35,841 bases of DNA from Salinicola peritrichatus. Its GTDB lineage: Bacteria; Pseudomonadota; Gammaproteobacteria; Pseudomonadales; Halomonadaceae. Location: NCBI RefSeq assembly GCF_003206715.1, contig NZ_PZJU01000075.1, positions 32,499-68,339 on the forward strand, in the 5' to 3' direction. The position numbers and the translations under genes were made by a program. The notes under the pieces are model-generated. The model had not been told where the DNA came from. It worked only from the letters and a program-made list of their open reading frames with translations, and searched no databases. Below are positions 1 through 8,876 of the stretch, piece after piece (position 1 is the first letter of the stretch; each line of letters opens with the position of its first letter).

Positions 1-40
1 GAGTCGGCGGTTTTTGTCACCAGTCAAACAGCGCAATGCA

Positions 41-424
41 TCACTGCTGCTGTTGCTGAACCATGCCCTGTACCCGCTGCATCAGAGCCGGATCCTGCTG
101 GATCGCCTGGCCGATCGAATTGAACTGCTCGACGCTCATGCCACTATCCTGGACGGCCTGGACCATCTCATCGTTGGCTTGCTGACGAATCTTCTGCTGC
201 TCACCTTCGTCGGAGGCATTCTGCAACTGCTCGGTGTAATCCTGGGAAATCGAGGCGATGTCCTGGGATGCATCGGCGAACTGCTGGAGCTGCTCATCGG
301 AAAAATCCCGAGCGGGCGCCTGGGCCTGGGAACCGCTATCGGCTGCGTCCTGAGCCATGACCGGTGCGCTGACGAGCCCCGTTGTCATCATTGCGGCCGC
401 GAGAAAAGCGGTGATCCTTTGCAT
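41..424 (-). CDS. DUF4168 domain secreted protein
   Basis: A 127-residue protein with a clear N-terminal signal peptide (MQRITAFLAAAMMTTGLVSA, cleavage probably after VMAQ). The mature part is short, Gln/Asp/Ala-rich and helical, ending in a poly-Gln tail. The pattern DFSDEQLQQFADASQDIA followed by a second helix and a C-terminal FNSIGQAIQQDPAL element matches the DUF4168 family. Members are periplasmic or exported and have no established biochemical role. An in-frame ATG exists further upstream (490), but the start at 424 is preferred because GGAGG lies five bases before it and the signal peptide begins there. The gene stands alone, about 155 bp downstream of the aminotransferase gene on the same strand; that gap shows no gene. 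Confidence 0.8.
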   Translation of the reverse strand: MQRITAFLAAAMMTTGLVSAPVMAQDAADSGSQAQAPARDFSDEQLQQFADASQDIASISQDYTEQLQNASDEGEQQKIRQQANDEMVQAVQDSGMSVEQFNSIGQAIQQDPALMQRVQGMVQQQQQ

Positions 425-580
425 GGTACCTCCAATTTCGGTTTTTGCGTATGCCCTCGTGGGATGCCGCCAGTAGCGAAGAGTTCCCATAAAAATGTTT
501 CGCTGGGCAATTTAATGTTGCCTTAATCAACCTGGCCGATACAAAGACCCGGTTATCACGAGGATTTTCGACATCGGCCA

Positions 581-1876
581 TCAGGGTAACCAGTCGACCA
601 TCGCCTGGATCCCCTCGCGGACCCGCTCGAGTGCCGGTAGCGACATCGGTGCCTCGAAACGCTGCGGCTGGTGCACGAGCAGTTCGGCGCCATCGAAGTC
701 GACGTAGGCCAACCGTGCCGTCAGTTGTGAAGGATCGCAGCCGAACGCGCTGCCCGGCAGCAGGGCGACGCCGGTGTCGGCCAGTAGCCGCGCGGTCAAT
801 TCGGCGCTGGTCGTGATGCCACGCTCGGCGAGTCGATCACGGAAGGCTTCGAAATCGGGGAACAGATAAAAGCCGCCATCGGGTCGATGGGTATGCACCC
901 CTGCCGCGTCGAGACGCGCGGCGCACCAGTGCCCGACAACGGCGAGCCACTCCCGCTGGCGTTCCAGGTAAGCGTTCAGCGCTGGCGTCATCCGGTAGGC
1001 GACACAGGCGGCTTCCTGAACCGGACTCGCCACGCTCGACCAGGTTTCGGAGGCGATGCCGAGCAGACGCGCCAACAGCTCGTCACCCAGCGCGCGCGGC
1101 ACATGCATGACACCGAGACGCCAGCCACCGGCGCCACACCATTTCGACAATCCGCTGGTGGTGACCGTGCCTTCCGGATAGTCGCGCGCGAAGGCGCGGT
1201 GCGAGCCGTCATGATCCAGCGGCCCGTAGATCTCGTCGGCCAGCACGACCACGCCATGGCGACGCGCCACCTCGGCCAACTCGGCCTGCAGTGCCGGGTC
1301 CGGAGAGAGGCCGGTGGGGTTGCCGGGCGCGTTGAGAATCAGCAACCGGGTTCGCTTTCCGCCCTGACGGCAGTGCGCGTCGAGCTGCGCCGGGGTGATC
1401 TGCCAGCGGGTGTCGAAACTCGCCGCCAACTTGACCGCGCTCTGCCCGGCCAGGCGCGCCTGGGGCGCGTAGGAGACCCAGGCCGGCGCGGGAATCAGGA
1501 TTTCCGCCGCCGGCAGCGCCTTGATCAAGGCAAACAGCAACAGCTTGCTGCCCGGACCGATCAGCACCCGTTCGGCTTCCCACTCGGTGCCATCCAGCTC
1601 GCGGTGGAAAGCCGCCACCCGCTCGCGTAGCGCCGGTAGCCCCTGTACCGGCAGGTAGGCCTTGCTGGCGGCGTGTTCGGCCAAGGCTTCCACGGCCGGG
1701 CCGTAAACCGGGAACGGCGACTGGCCGAAGCCGAACTTGACGATCCGCTCGCCCTTCGACTCGCGCAGTCGCGACTGTTCGTTGATCAGCAAGGTGTCGG
1801 AGGCCGGCGTGGCACTGGCGTCGGCGCGATAGTCACGATTCAGCAGCTCGGCTGCGAGCCCATGTGAAGCGTTCAT
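581..1876 (-). CDS. PLP-dependent aminotransferase, class I/II (fold type I)
   Basis: A 431-residue cytosolic enzyme of the aspartate aminotransferase superfamily, of usual length. Visible landmarks are NAPGNPTG at residues 182-189, DEIYGP from 214 (the Asp that pairs with the pyridine nitrogen of PLP), and SGLSKWCGAGGWRLG at 241-255 with Lys245 as the expected Schiff-base lysine and Arg253 in the phosphate-binding position. A conserved C-terminal DGGFYLFPDF precedes the small domain. It should transfer an amino group between an amino acid and a 2-oxo acid, but the substrate cannot be read from sequence. It lies 55 bp downstream of the RpiR regulator on the same strand, so the two probably form an operon and the regulator may respond to the metabolite handled here. 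Confidence 0.85.
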   Translation of the reverse strand: MNASHGLAAELLNRDYRADASATPASDTLLINEQSRLRESKGERIVKFGFGQSPFPVYGPAVEALAEHAASKAYLPVQGLPALRERVAAFHRELDGTEWEAERVLIGPGSKLLLFALIKALPAAEILIPAPAWVSYAPQARLAGQSAVKLAASFDTRWQITPAQLDAHCRQGGKRTRLLILNAPGNPTGLSPDPALQAELAEVARRHGVVVLADEIYGPLDHDGSHRAFARDYPEGTVTTSGLSKWCGAGGWRLGVMHVPRALGDELLARLLGIASETWSSVASPVQEAACVAYRMTPALNAYLERQREWLAVVGHWCAARLDAAGVHTHRPDGGFYLFPDFEAFRDRLAERGITTSAELTARLLADTGVALLPGSAFGCDPSQLTARLAYVDFDGAELLVHQPQRFEAPMSLPALERVREGIQAMVDWLP

Positions 1877-1931
1877 GACGAGATGACTCCTGAGTAACGT
1901 GGGGCGCGGGACAAGGCGCCAACGAGACGGA

Positions 1932-2849
1932 TCATTCGATCCGCCAGCGGGCGATCAGGGCTTCACGACGTCGGATCGACGACACGGCGTCGCCGCCCAT
2001 GTCGTGGGCCATACGGGACAACAGCATTTCGATCAACACGAACAGGCTGCTCATGGGATTGAAAAAGAACGGGCCCTGGGCCGAGGCCAGCAGAGTCAGA
2101 TCCGTCATCTCCGCCAAACGGGCGGAGGCATGATTGGTCAAGGCGAGCAGTTGTGCGCCCTGCTCCAGCGCTTGCTGGCAGTAGTCGACGCTGATCCGGG
2201 TCTCCGGCCGGTAGCTGATGCCCACCACCAGATCGCCCTCGCCCAGCTCACGGCCGGTTTCCAGGTTGCTGCCACCGAGAGAATCGATGAGTCGTACGTC
2301 GCTGCGCAGGTAACCCAGGTAATAGGCGAGATAGTGAGCGCCGGCGAAACAGGCTCGCTGCCCGACCACATGCACGCGGCGCGCCGCGATCAGCGCCTCG
2401 GTGGCACGCGCCAGCATGGCATCGTCCAGGCCCTCGGCGGTGCGCGAGAGATTGTTCATCTCCTCCTGCCACAGGGTCTGCTGCTGCGAGGCCCGTACGC
2501 CACCGCTCGGCATCTGTCCCAGATCGAGCAGACGCTCGGCGCGGGTCGAGTAGAATTCGCCACTGGTCGCATCGGCACGGAACAGCGCCTGCAGGGACTT
2601 GAATCCGGCAAGCCCCAGCGCATGCGCCAGCCGCGTCAGACTCGAGGCATTGACGCCATGACGTTCGGCCAGTGCCGAGATGCTCAGGGTCGCTGCCAGA
2701 TCCGGCGCGGCCAGCAATTGTTCGAGCAGCTTCAGCCCGCCGGGCGTGAGCTTGGGCGCCTGACTCTCGCCGCGACGGGCAGCGATGGCCAGCGCCTGCA
2801 GTGAAGCGATGGATGTCGGCGGCATGTCGAATCCGTTGTGATCGGCCAT
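1932..2849 (-). CDS. MurR/RpiR family transcriptional regulator
   Basis: A 305-residue regulator. Residues about 35-100 form the RpiR-type helix-turn-helix (LSISALAERHGVNASSLTRL, then LGLAGFKSLQALFR). Residues about 140-270 form a SIS sugar-isomerase-like effector domain (VHVVGQRACFAGAHYLAYYL, GDLVVGISYRPETRISVDYC). SIS domains in this family usually sense phosphosugars, but many RpiR proteins beside amino-acid genes sense other metabolites, so the effector is open. Start ATG 2849 has GGAGGACAGGTC directly before it. A long AT-rich palindrome at 2894-2921, 45 bp upstream, is a good candidate for its own operator. The aminotransferase gene follows 55 bp downstream. Confidence 0.85.
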   Translation of the reverse strand: MADHNGFDMPPTSIASLQALAIAARRGESQAPKLTPGGLKLLEQLLAAPDLAATLSISALAERHGVNASSLTRLAHALGLAGFKSLQALFRADATSGEFYSTRAERLLDLGQMPSGGVRASQQQTLWQEEMNNLSRTAEGLDDAMLARATEALIAARRVHVVGQRACFAGAHYLAYYLGYLRSDVRLIDSLGGSNLETGRELGEGDLVVGISYRPETRISVDYCQQALEQGAQLLALTNHASARLAEMTDLTLLASAQGPFFFNPMSSLFVLIEMLLSRMAHDMGGDAVSSIRRREALIARWRIE

Positions 2850-2893
2850 GACCTGTCCTCCGTATGAATACCCTTAGATTAGGCTTACCCTCC

Positions 2894-2921
2894 CATTTCT
2901 GCAAATTATTTTGCAGAAATG
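2894..2921. promoter_or_regulatory. 12-bp perfect inverted repeat, candidate RpiR operator
   Basis: The arms catttctgcaaa (2894-2905) and tttgcagaaatg (2910-2921) are perfect inverted complements around a 4-base ttat centre. The site sits in the divergent promoter region between the RpiR regulator (start 2849, minus) and the DUF4174 gene (start 3025, plus). It is AT-rich against a GC-rich background. A symmetric site of this length beside a dimeric regulator is most simply an operator for autoregulation. No run of T follows either arm, so a terminator is unlikely. Binding is inferred, not shown. Confidence 0.6.
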
Positions 2922-3024
2922 AAAATTCCACCCACCCTCATGACACGCTACCCTGAACCCAACGCATCGATCGACGGTCGAATTCCCCCGATTTCGATCG
3001 ATTTTCACTGTCAGGGACAAAACC

Positions 3025-3480
3025 ATGAAACATTGGCTGATGGCCGGCGCGCTACTCGCCGGCACGCTTTTCGTGCTCGGCGCTCAAGCGCAAGCGCAGG
3101 AAGGCGGCAATCCCGCCAACCCACTGATCACGGACAAAGGGCGGTTCCGTCCGCTGATCGTGGTCACGCCGAGTGCCCAGGAACCGGCCTACCGGCACCT
3201 CAGGCAGCAACTCGACGAGACGCAGGCGCAGTTCGAGCAAAGGGAGATGTTGCTCTATACCGTCGAAGGCAGCGAGGGAACGCGCCACGGCCAGCCGATG
3301 ACCCGCTACGAAACGGCGGCACTGCTCGACGCGCTAGACGTCGACCCCAGCCAGGGCGTGACGACGATTCTGGTCGGCAAGGATGGCGGCAAGAAGGTAC
3401 AGCAGCGCGGCGGGGTCGAACTCCAGCAGATCTACGACACCATCGACCGCATGCCGATGCGGCAAGGCGGCGATGGCTGA
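3025..3480 (+). CDS. DUF4174 domain exported protein
   Basis: A 151-residue protein with a signal peptide (MKHWLMAGALLAGTLFVLGA, cleavage near AQAQ). The mature part contains RFRPLIVVTPSAQEPAYRHL and a C-terminal GVTTILVGKDGGKKV. This thioredoxin-like beta-alpha arrangement without a CXXC is typical of DUF4174. Members respond to stress in some bacteria but their function is unknown. AGGGA lies upstream of the ATG. The gene is divergent from the RpiR regulator and shares the palindrome region. The last 12 bases of the gene (ggcgatggctga, 3469-3480) are nearly repeated at 3482-3493 with TAA replacing TGA, a small 3' duplication. Confidence 0.75.
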   Translation: MKHWLMAGALLAGTLFVLGAQAQAQEGGNPANPLITDKGRFRPLIVVTPSAQEPAYRHLRQQLDETQAQFEQREMLLYTVEGSEGTRHGQPMTRYETAALLDALDVDPSQGVTTILVGKDGGKKVQQRGGVELQQIYDTIDRMPMRQGGDG

Positions 3481-3509
3481 AGGCGATGGCTAAAATAGAA
3501 GGTGATCCT

Positions 3510-3535
3510 GCCGGCCGAGAATCGACCGGGCCGGC
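3510..3535. terminator. Weak inverted repeat between convergent genes
   Basis: The arms gccggcc (3510-3516) and ggccggc (3529-3535) are separated by 12 bases and lie between the stop of the DUF4174 gene and the stop of pxpC, which face each other. No T-run follows on either strand, so it could terminate only weakly or simply be a GC-rich chance hairpin. Confidence 0.25.
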
Positions 3536-3544
3536 TTCAGTGGC

Positions 3545-4477
3545 TCATCGCCACCGATCGAGCTGGCGCCGATTCGCTTTGCTGGCTTGCCAGGGCGTCA
3601 CCGCCTGGAGCCGAATGGCGCTTCCCGGCATGCATTGGGCCAATCGCGTGCAGGCCAGCGGCGTCAAGGCGCCGAGCCGGGGGTAGCCGCCGACGGTCTG
3701 GCGGTCGTTGAGCAGGAGGATCGGCTGGCCATCCGGTGGCACCTGGACCGCGCCCAGTGGAATGCCTTCCGAAATCATGCCGCCGAGCCCGCAGCGCAGC
3801 ACTGGCCCGGTCAGACGTACGCCCATGCGATCGGCACGACTATCCACCCGCCACGGCTGGTTGAAGGCCGCGAATAGACTGGCGCCGTCGAAGTGGGCGA
3901 TTTGCGCTCCCGCGACCAGCTCGAGCGTCGTTTCCTCATCGGGTAGCGACAGACTCACGGGCAATTCCCGCGCTTCGGGCGTCGCCCCCCGCCAGCCGAT
4001 GCGATCGCCGACTCCGAGCGCCCGCCCTTGTCCATCGAGCCCACCCAGCTGTTCGCGCATCACGCTGGAAAGGCTGCCCATGAACGGCTCGGCATCGATA
4101 CCGCCCGGCACCGCCAAATAGGCACGCAGGCCCGCCACCGGCTGGCCGAAGGTCAAGCGCTGCCCCGCCTCGATCATGAAGCTGGCGCCGGGGGCAAGCG
4201 GCTGGCCGTCCAGCTCGGCGCCGAGGTCGGCACCGGCCAGCGCCAATCGCGTCGTCGCCTCGGCCTTGAGCGCCAACCCGCCGATGGCGATCTCGATCCC
4301 CGCCGCATCGGGCGCGTTGCCGAGCAGCCAGTTGGCCCAGCCCAGCGAGACCCAGTCGAGCGCGCCGCCCTGCGTCACGCCCAGGTGACGCACGCCGAAA
4401 CGACCGCCATCCTCGACCAGGGCCAGCGGCCCGGTGCGTTCGACGACCAGTCCGGCCGGTTGCGATGAGGAGTTCAT
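3545..4477 (-). CDS. pxpC: 5-oxoprolinase subunit C (biotin-dependent carboxyltransferase/KipA family)
   Basis: A 310-residue protein and the third gene of the pxpABC operon. With PxpA and PxpB it forms the prokaryotic ATP-dependent 5-oxoprolinase that opens 5-oxo-L-proline (pyroglutamate) to L-glutamate in the cytosol. Family signatures visible are GVTQGGALDWVSLGWANWLL near residues 30-50 and, toward the C-terminus, MISEGIPLGAVQVPPDGQPI followed by LLNDRQTVGGYPRLG. The ATG overlaps the pxpB stop by four bases (ATGA), pointing to translational coupling. The protein is full length, with no damage seen. An older name for such genes is urea amidolyase-related or allophanate hydrolase subunit 2, but the three-gene context favours 5-oxoprolinase. 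Confidence 0.9.
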   Translation of the reverse strand: MNSSSQPAGLVVERTGPLALVEDGGRFGVRHLGVTQGGALDWVSLGWANWLLGNAPDAAGIEIAIGGLALKAEATTRLALAGADLGAELDGQPLAPGASFMIEAGQRLTFGQPVAGLRAYLAVPGGIDAEPFMGSLSSVMREQLGGLDGQGRALGVGDRIGWRGATPEARELPVSLSLPDEETTLELVAGAQIAHFDGASLFAAFNQPWRVDSRADRMGVRLTGPVLRCGLGGMISEGIPLGAVQVPPDGQPILLLNDRQTVGGYPRLGALTPLACTRLAQCMPGSAIRLQAVTPWQASKANRRQLDRWR

Positions 4478-5190
4478 CCGCGCTCCTCCATGGGCGTTGG
4501 ATCGCCGCCCTGCTCGATGAAGGCTTCGCGGCCGATCGCCTCGAAACGCACCCGGTCCCCCGGCCGAAACAGGCTGATCTCTTCACGCTGGCGATCGAAC
4601 AGCTTGACCGCGGTGCGTCCGAGGATGTTCCAGCCGCCCGGCGAGCGCATGGGGTAGATCGCGGTCTGGCGCTCGGCGATGCCGACGCTGCCCGCCGGCA
4701 CCTTCTGCCGGGGCGTTTTCAGGCGGGGAGTGGCCAGCGCCTCCTCCACCAGCCCCATGAAGGCGTAGCCCGGGGCGAACCCGAGCGCGAAGGCGCAGTA
4801 ATCCCGCGCGCAGTGGCGACGCACGATCTCTTCCGGCTCGACGCCGAGCCGCTCGGCGATCCTGGGCAGTTCGGGGCCGACGCTGTCGTCATACCAGACC
4901 GGAATGACATGCTCGCGCCCGGCGCCGGACGACGCCGGCTCGAGGCCATCGAGCGCCTCCCGCGCCAGCTCTCGCGCCGCCGCGTGATCGAGCCGCACGA
5001 CATCGTAGTGCACCAGCAGCGTGGTATAGGACGGCACCAGATCGATCAACGCATCACCGAAATGCTGGCGCAGCGCGGCGTCGGCGGCCAGAATCCACGG
5101 CATGTGGGCCTCACTGATGGCATCGAACAGACGCACCATCAGCGCGTCCATGGCGACCGTCTCGAATCGGGGACGGGGAGAATCGCTCAT
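4474..5190 (-). CDS. pxpB: 5-oxoprolinase subunit B (KipI/allophanate hydrolase subunit 1 family)
   Basis: A 238-residue protein. The C-terminal cyclophilin-like domain carries the family pattern [19 protein letters not shown], then [20 protein letters not shown] and [15 protein letters not shown]. The N-terminal part ([15 protein letters not shown] and onward) is the KipI N-terminal fold. It is the partner of PxpC and PxpA in the 5-oxoprolinase complex. Its start overlaps the pxpA stop by four bases and its stop overlaps the pxpC start by four, so all three genes are made as one coupled operon. Length is normal for the family. Confidence 0.9.
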   Translation of the reverse strand: MSDSPRPRFETVAMDALMVRLFDAISEAHMPWILAADAALRQHFGDALIDLVPSYTTLLVHYDVVRLDHAAARELAREALDGLEPASSGAGREHVIPVWYDDSVGPELPRIAERLGVEPEEIVRRHCARDYCAFALGFAPGYAFMGLVEEALATPRLKTPRQKVPAGSVGIAERQTAIYPMRSPGGWNILGRTAVKLFDRQREEISLFRPGDRVRFEAIGREAFIEQGGDPTPMEERG

Positions 5191-5939
5191 GCGTCGTCCA
5201 GCGCCTGGAAGGCTTCGCGGATGGCCTTGACCGCGGCCACCGACTCGGCGTTGTCGCCATGCACGCAGAGCGTGTCCGCCGGCAGCCGCAGCGCGCTACC
5301 ATCGCCGGCCGTCAGCGCCTCGCCCTTGGCCAGCGCCACGGCCTGATCGACGATGGCGTCGCGATCGTGATGAACCGCACCCGGCAGGCGGCGCGAAACC
5401 AGATGCCCTTCGGCGTCGTAGGCGCGGTCGGCGAAGGTCTCGAACCACAGCGTCACGCCCATCTCATTGGCCAATTCGCGTATGGGCTGGGGATTGGCGG
5501 TGGACATCACCAGCAAAGGCAGCTTGCGGTCGTAGCGCACCACCGCGCGCATGGCGGCACGCAACAACTCCAGGTCCTTCGCCATGTCGTTGTAAAGCGC
5601 GCCATGCGGCTTGACGTAGCTGACCTGTGTGCCCTCGGCGCGGCAGAAAGCCTCCAGCGCGCCGATCTGGTAAAGCATCAGGTTCTCGACCTCCTGCGGC
5701 GAACAGGCCATCGAGCGGCGACCGAAACCGACCAGGTCGGGGTAGCCGGGGTGGGCACCGACCCTGACGTCGTTGGCCACTGCCAGTGCCACGGTCTTGC
5801 GCATCACGTCGGGATCGGAGGCATGAAAGCCGCAGGCGATATTGGCGCAATCGACATAGGGCATGGCCTGAACGTCCAGGCCCAGCGCCCAGTTGCCGAA
5901 ACTTTCGCCCATGTCGCAGTTGAGTAGGGGCACAGGCAT
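5187..5939 (-). CDS. pxpA: 5-oxoprolinase subunit A (LamB/YcsF family)
   Basis: A 250-residue protein and the first gene of the pxpABC operon. Recognisable motifs are [13 protein letters not shown] at residues 5-17, [17 protein letters not shown] from 30, [16 protein letters not shown] near 60-75, [13 protein letters not shown] near 108-120, and a C-terminal [11 protein letters not shown]. PxpA is thought to act on the activated 5-oxoproline ring together with PxpBC. Longer in-frame starts exist, but ATG 5939 is chosen because GAGGTG lies just upstream and the conserved N-terminus begins at [11 protein letters not shown]. The divergent LysR gene 220 bp away is its likely regulator. Confidence 0.92.
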   Translation of the reverse strand: MPVPLLNCDMGESFGNWALGLDVQAMPYVDCANIACGFHASDPDVMRKTVALAVANDVRVGAHPGYPDLVGFGRRSMACSPQEVENLMLYQIGALEAFCRAEGTQVSYVKPHGALYNDMAKDLELLRAAMRAVVRYDRKLPLLVMSTANPQPIRELANEMGVTLWFETFADRAYDAEGHLVSRRLPGAVHHDRDAIVDQAVALAKGEALTAGDGSALRLPADTLCVHGDNAESVAAVKAIREAFQALDDA

Positions 5940-6159
5940 CGGAGCACCTCGTATCGTTGTTGTCTGCATTGTTGTCTCTATCGGTTCTGGCACTTTAAGA
6001 AAACGTTGTCCAAAGGGTCCAATCGTTTTTCGCGATGCGCAGTATCGGTGCAACCTTTCAACCCGCGCTGGGAGAGACGTGGGCGCAGACGCCAAAGGTT
6101 GACGGCTTGCGCCCGGCACCGAAGAATCGTCGTCCCGCATTCCGCCACGAGGACCCGGC

Positions 6160-7092
6160 ATGTTCGATTTCAAGGAGCTCGAGGCCTTCGTCTGGGTGGT
6201 GAGGCTGGGCTCGTTTCGCAAGGTCGCGACCCGCCTGCATCTGACCCAGCCCTCGATCTCCGACCGCATCACCCGCCTGGAAGCGACGGTGGGCGAATCC
6301 TTGCTCGACCGTTCGGCCCGCCCCGTGCAGCCGACCCTTCGCGGCCGCGAATTCTATATCCATGCCGAGCGTCTGCTGAACAGCCGGGAAGAAGCGCTGC
6401 GACTGTTCCAGAACCAGGAAGACTTCTCCGGCACCCTGCGCCTCGGGGTGATCGAGACCATCGCCCATAGCTGGTTCAGCGCCTTTCTGACCCGCCTGGC
6501 CGAACGACACCCTCGTTTGACCATCGAGCTGACAGTGGACATTTCTCCGTTCCTGCACCAGCGCCTGGCCGACAACGACCTCGACATGATCTTCGCCATG
6601 GACGGTGCCGCGCCCACCCTGTCGGTGGAACGCTTGCCACTGACCACCTACGAAATGGGCCTATTCGTCGCCCCGCAGCATGCCGACGCGCTGCATGGTG
6701 GTGGAGTCCGAACGCTGTCGCGCTTCGCCTTCGTCTCGTTCAGCAGACTCGCCCGCCCCTACAGCGAGCTGGTCACCTACCTCGCCGAACACGGCATCGA
6801 TGACCCCAAGATTCACTGCGCCACCACGCTGATGACCATCGTCCGAATGAGCATCGATGGCATCGGGATCGGCTCGCTGCCGGTCTCGACCGTCGCCGAC
6901 GCCTGCGCCGGTGGCGAGCTGGTACGTCTCGATCTGCCAGCGCCCTTGCCGGCGATGTATTACGACGCCACCTGGCGGACCAGCAACTATCCGAGCTTCT
7001 GTCGGCGTGTCGCTCAGCTTGCCCAGGAGTGCGCGGCAAAGTACGCCCGGCAGCACGCCGACAGCGACCCGCAACCCATGGTGAAAGTCTAA
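6160..7092 (+). CDS. LysR family transcriptional regulator
   Basis: A 310-residue LysR-type regulator. The N-terminal winged helix-turn-helix is clear ([40 protein letters not shown]). Residues about 90-295 form the periplasmic-binding-like effector domain ([20 protein letters not shown]). It is divergent from pxpABC and lies 122 bp upstream of the TRAP binding-protein gene on the same strand, so it probably controls one or both in response to the transported or degraded acid. A weak dyad (ttg-N11-caa, 6006-6022) in the divergent promoter fits the general T-N11-A pattern of LysR boxes, but such short matches are common. The last 15 bases of the gene region are repeated just after the stop. 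Confidence 0.85.
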   Translation: MFDFKELEAFVWVVRLGSFRKVATRLHLTQPSISDRITRLEATVGESLLDRSARPVQPTLRGREFYIHAERLLNSREEALRLFQNQEDFSGTLRLGVIETIAHSWFSAFLTRLAERHPRLTIELTVDISPFLHQRLADNDLDMIFAMDGAAPTLSVERLPLTTYEMGLFVAPQHADALHGGGVRTLSRFAFVSFSRLARPYSELVTYLAEHGIDDPKIHCATTLMTIVRMSIDGIGIGSLPVSTVADACAGGELVRLDLPAPLPAMYYDATWRTSNYPSFCRRVAQLAQECAAKYARQHADSDPQPMVKV

Positions 7093-7117
7093 ACCCGGCA
7101 AAGTGAAAGTCTGAACC
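7081..7117. repeat. Short direct repeat at the LysR 3' end
   Basis: gtgaaagtctaaacc at 7081-7095 (which includes the LysR stop codon) recurs as gtgaaagtctgaacc at 7103-7117, 14 of 15 bases identical with a 22-base period. It looks like a slipped-strand duplication of the gene end. No function is evident. Confidence 0.6.
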
Positions 7118-7214
7118 GATAGTGCGAATAAGAATTAACGATTTGACGGCGTCAGTGGCCTACTTGAAGAATGAACCGCGCCAATTCACTTCAATAACAA
7201 ATCGGGGACCATCG

Positions 7215-8210
7215 ATGCGCACACCCAATCTGTCCTTGCTGATCGCCACTGTCGGCGCGCTGAGTATCGCCACACCGGCGCTGGCAGACCAATGGAACCT
7301 CGCCACGCCCTATGGCGATGCCAGCTTCCATACCAAGAATACCAAGCAGTTCGCCGAGGATGTCGCCGAGGCTACCGATGGCGAGTTGACCATCAACGTG
7401 CATAGCGGTGGTTCGCTGATCAGTCATGCCGAGATCAAGCCGTCGGTACGTCGTGGCACCGTTCAGGCCGGCGAAATCTTCCTTTCCACGCTCTCCAACG
7501 AGTCTCCGATCTACGAGGTCGATACCCTGCCCGGCCTGGCCGGCAGCTATCAGGATGCCTACGATCTGTGGCAGGCCTCCAAGCCGATCATCACCGAGCT
7601 GTTCGCCAAGGAAGGGCTGATGCCGCTGTATGCCGTGCCGTGGCCGTCGCAGGGTATCTATACCGATTTCGAGCTGACCGATACCTCGCAGTTCGAGGGC
7701 CTGCGCGTGCGCGCCCCCAACATCAATACCCAGCGCTTCGTCGAGAACCTGGGCGGCATCCCGACCCAGACCGAAGAAGCCGACATCCCCACCGCCTTCA
7801 GCACCGGCCGAGTCGATGCCATGATCACCTCGGTTTCCACCGGCAATTCGATGTCGGCCTGGGACTACGTCTCGCACTACAACGACGCCAACCTGTGGCT
7901 GCCGAAGAACATCGTCTTCGTCAACAAGCGCGCCTTCGACCGGCTCGATGACGCGACCCGCAAGGCGGTGCTCGATGCCGCAGCCAAGGCGGAACAGCGC
8001 GGCTGGCAGATGAGCAAGGACGACGGCGCCAAGAGCGCCGAGGCGCTCGCCTCGCACGGCGTCACCATCAGCCAACCCAGCGACGAACTCAAGCAGCAGC
8101 TTCAGGCTGCGGGTCAGCAACTGTTCGAGGATTGGCAGGCACGTGCCGGTGACCAGGCCAAGCAGCTGGTCGAACGCTACCGCGCGCGTCAGGCCCAGTC
8201 GGCGCAGTAA
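7215..8210 (+). CDS. TRAP transporter substrate-binding protein (DctP family)
   Basis: A 331-residue periplasmic binding protein with a signal peptide (MRTPNLSLLIATVGALSIAT, cleavage after ALA). The family core is visible: FEGLRVRAPNINTQRFVENL, then GGIPTQTEEADIPTAFSTGR and VDAMITS, which hold the usual arginine/carboxylate-binding region of DctP proteins. It captures an organic acid and passes it to the two membrane subunits encoded downstream. ATG 7215 is preferred over the upstream in-frame start because the signal peptide begins there and GGGGACC precedes it. Proximity to pxpABC and the LysR gene makes pyroglutamate or a relative a reasonable but unproven ligand. Confidence 0.88.
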   Translation: MRTPNLSLLIATVGALSIATPALADQWNLATPYGDASFHTKNTKQFAEDVAEATDGELTINVHSGGSLISHAEIKPSVRRGTVQAGEIFLSTLSNESPIYEVDTLPGLAGSYQDAYDLWQASKPIITELFAKEGLMPLYAVPWPSQGIYTDFELTDTSQFEGLRVRAPNINTQRFVENLGGIPTQTEEADIPTAFSTGRVDAMITSVSTGNSMSAWDYVSHYNDANLWLPKNIVFVNKRAFDRLDDATRKAVLDAAAKAEQRGWQMSKDDGAKSAEALASHGVTISQPSDELKQQLQAAGQQLFEDWQARAGDQAKQLVERYRARQAQSAQ

Positions 8211-8222
8211 CGTCTTTCGATA

Positions 8223-8248
8223 CGGCCTGCCGCGCCGGCGGGCCGTTT
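8223..8248 (+). terminator. GC-rich hairpin between TRAP binding protein and permease genes
   Basis: cggcctgccg (8223-8232) pairs with cggcgggccg (8236-8245), giving ten pairs including one G-U around a 3-base loop, followed by only three T. It lies 12 bases after the binding-protein stop. Such hairpins commonly stabilise the upstream mRNA or partly terminate it, so that the binding protein is made in excess of the membrane subunits. The short T-run makes full termination unlikely. Confidence 0.5.
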
Positions 8249-8279
8249 CGCTCTCCTCATCACCGAGCGAGCTTTCGCC

Positions 8280-8843
8280 ATGACCTTCAAACTCGATCCG
8301 CTCTACCGGCTCGGTGCCTGGGGCGCGGCCGCCTGCATGCTGGCGATCTGCGCCATGGTCACCTTCCAGGTGCTGTTGCGTTGCCTCGATGCCCTGCTGG
8401 TGCTGGTGGGTGCCAGCCGCCTGGGTTACGAAATCGGCGGCGTGTCGGAAATCGCCGCTTATCTGCTGGTCGGCGCCACCTTTCTCAGCCTGGCCTACAC
8501 CTTCACTCATCATGCGCATATTCGTGTAACGCTGATCATTTCGCGTCTGCCGGCCGCCGCCCGAGTTTGGTGCGAAGTGGCCTGCCTGACCGTCGCCCTG
8601 GCGCTGTGCGCACTGTTGAGCCGGGAACTGATCGGCCTGGTGCGGGAGAGTCTCGACTACGGCGACGTCTCCTCGGGGCTGATGGCGATTCCGCTGTGGA
8701 TTCCGCAGACGGTGCTGGTGATCGGCCTGGTCCTGTTCTGCGTGGCACTGCTCGAAGCCCTGCTGGCCACGCTGCGCCAGGCGGTGACTGCGCCTTCCCG
8801 CTATGTGGCGCCCGGCGACAACGACGACTTCGGCGGCGAGTGA
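8280..8843 (+). CDS. TRAP transporter small permease (DctQ family)
   Basis: A 187-residue integral membrane protein with about four hydrophobic segments: the N-terminal LGAWGAAACMLAICAMVTFQ, the GGVSEIAAYLLVGATFLSLA segment, the region around VACLTVALALCALL, and WIPQTVLVIGLVLFCVALLE. The pattern AYTFTHHAHIRVTLI after the second segment is typical of DctQ subunits. It forms the membrane complex with the large permease that follows 33 bp later. A short hydrophilic tail (APGDNDDFGGE) ends the protein. Confidence 0.85.
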   Translation: MTFKLDPLYRLGAWGAAACMLAICAMVTFQVLLRCLDALLVLVGASRLGYEIGGVSEIAAYLLVGATFLSLAYTFTHHAHIRVTLIISRLPAAARVWCEVACLTVALALCALLSRELIGLVRESLDYGDVSSGLMAIPLWIPQTVLVIGLVLFCVALLEALLATLRQAVTAPSRYVAPGDNDDFGGE

Positions 8844-8876
8844 TTCTGTCATCCAATAACAACGAGGTATCGATTC

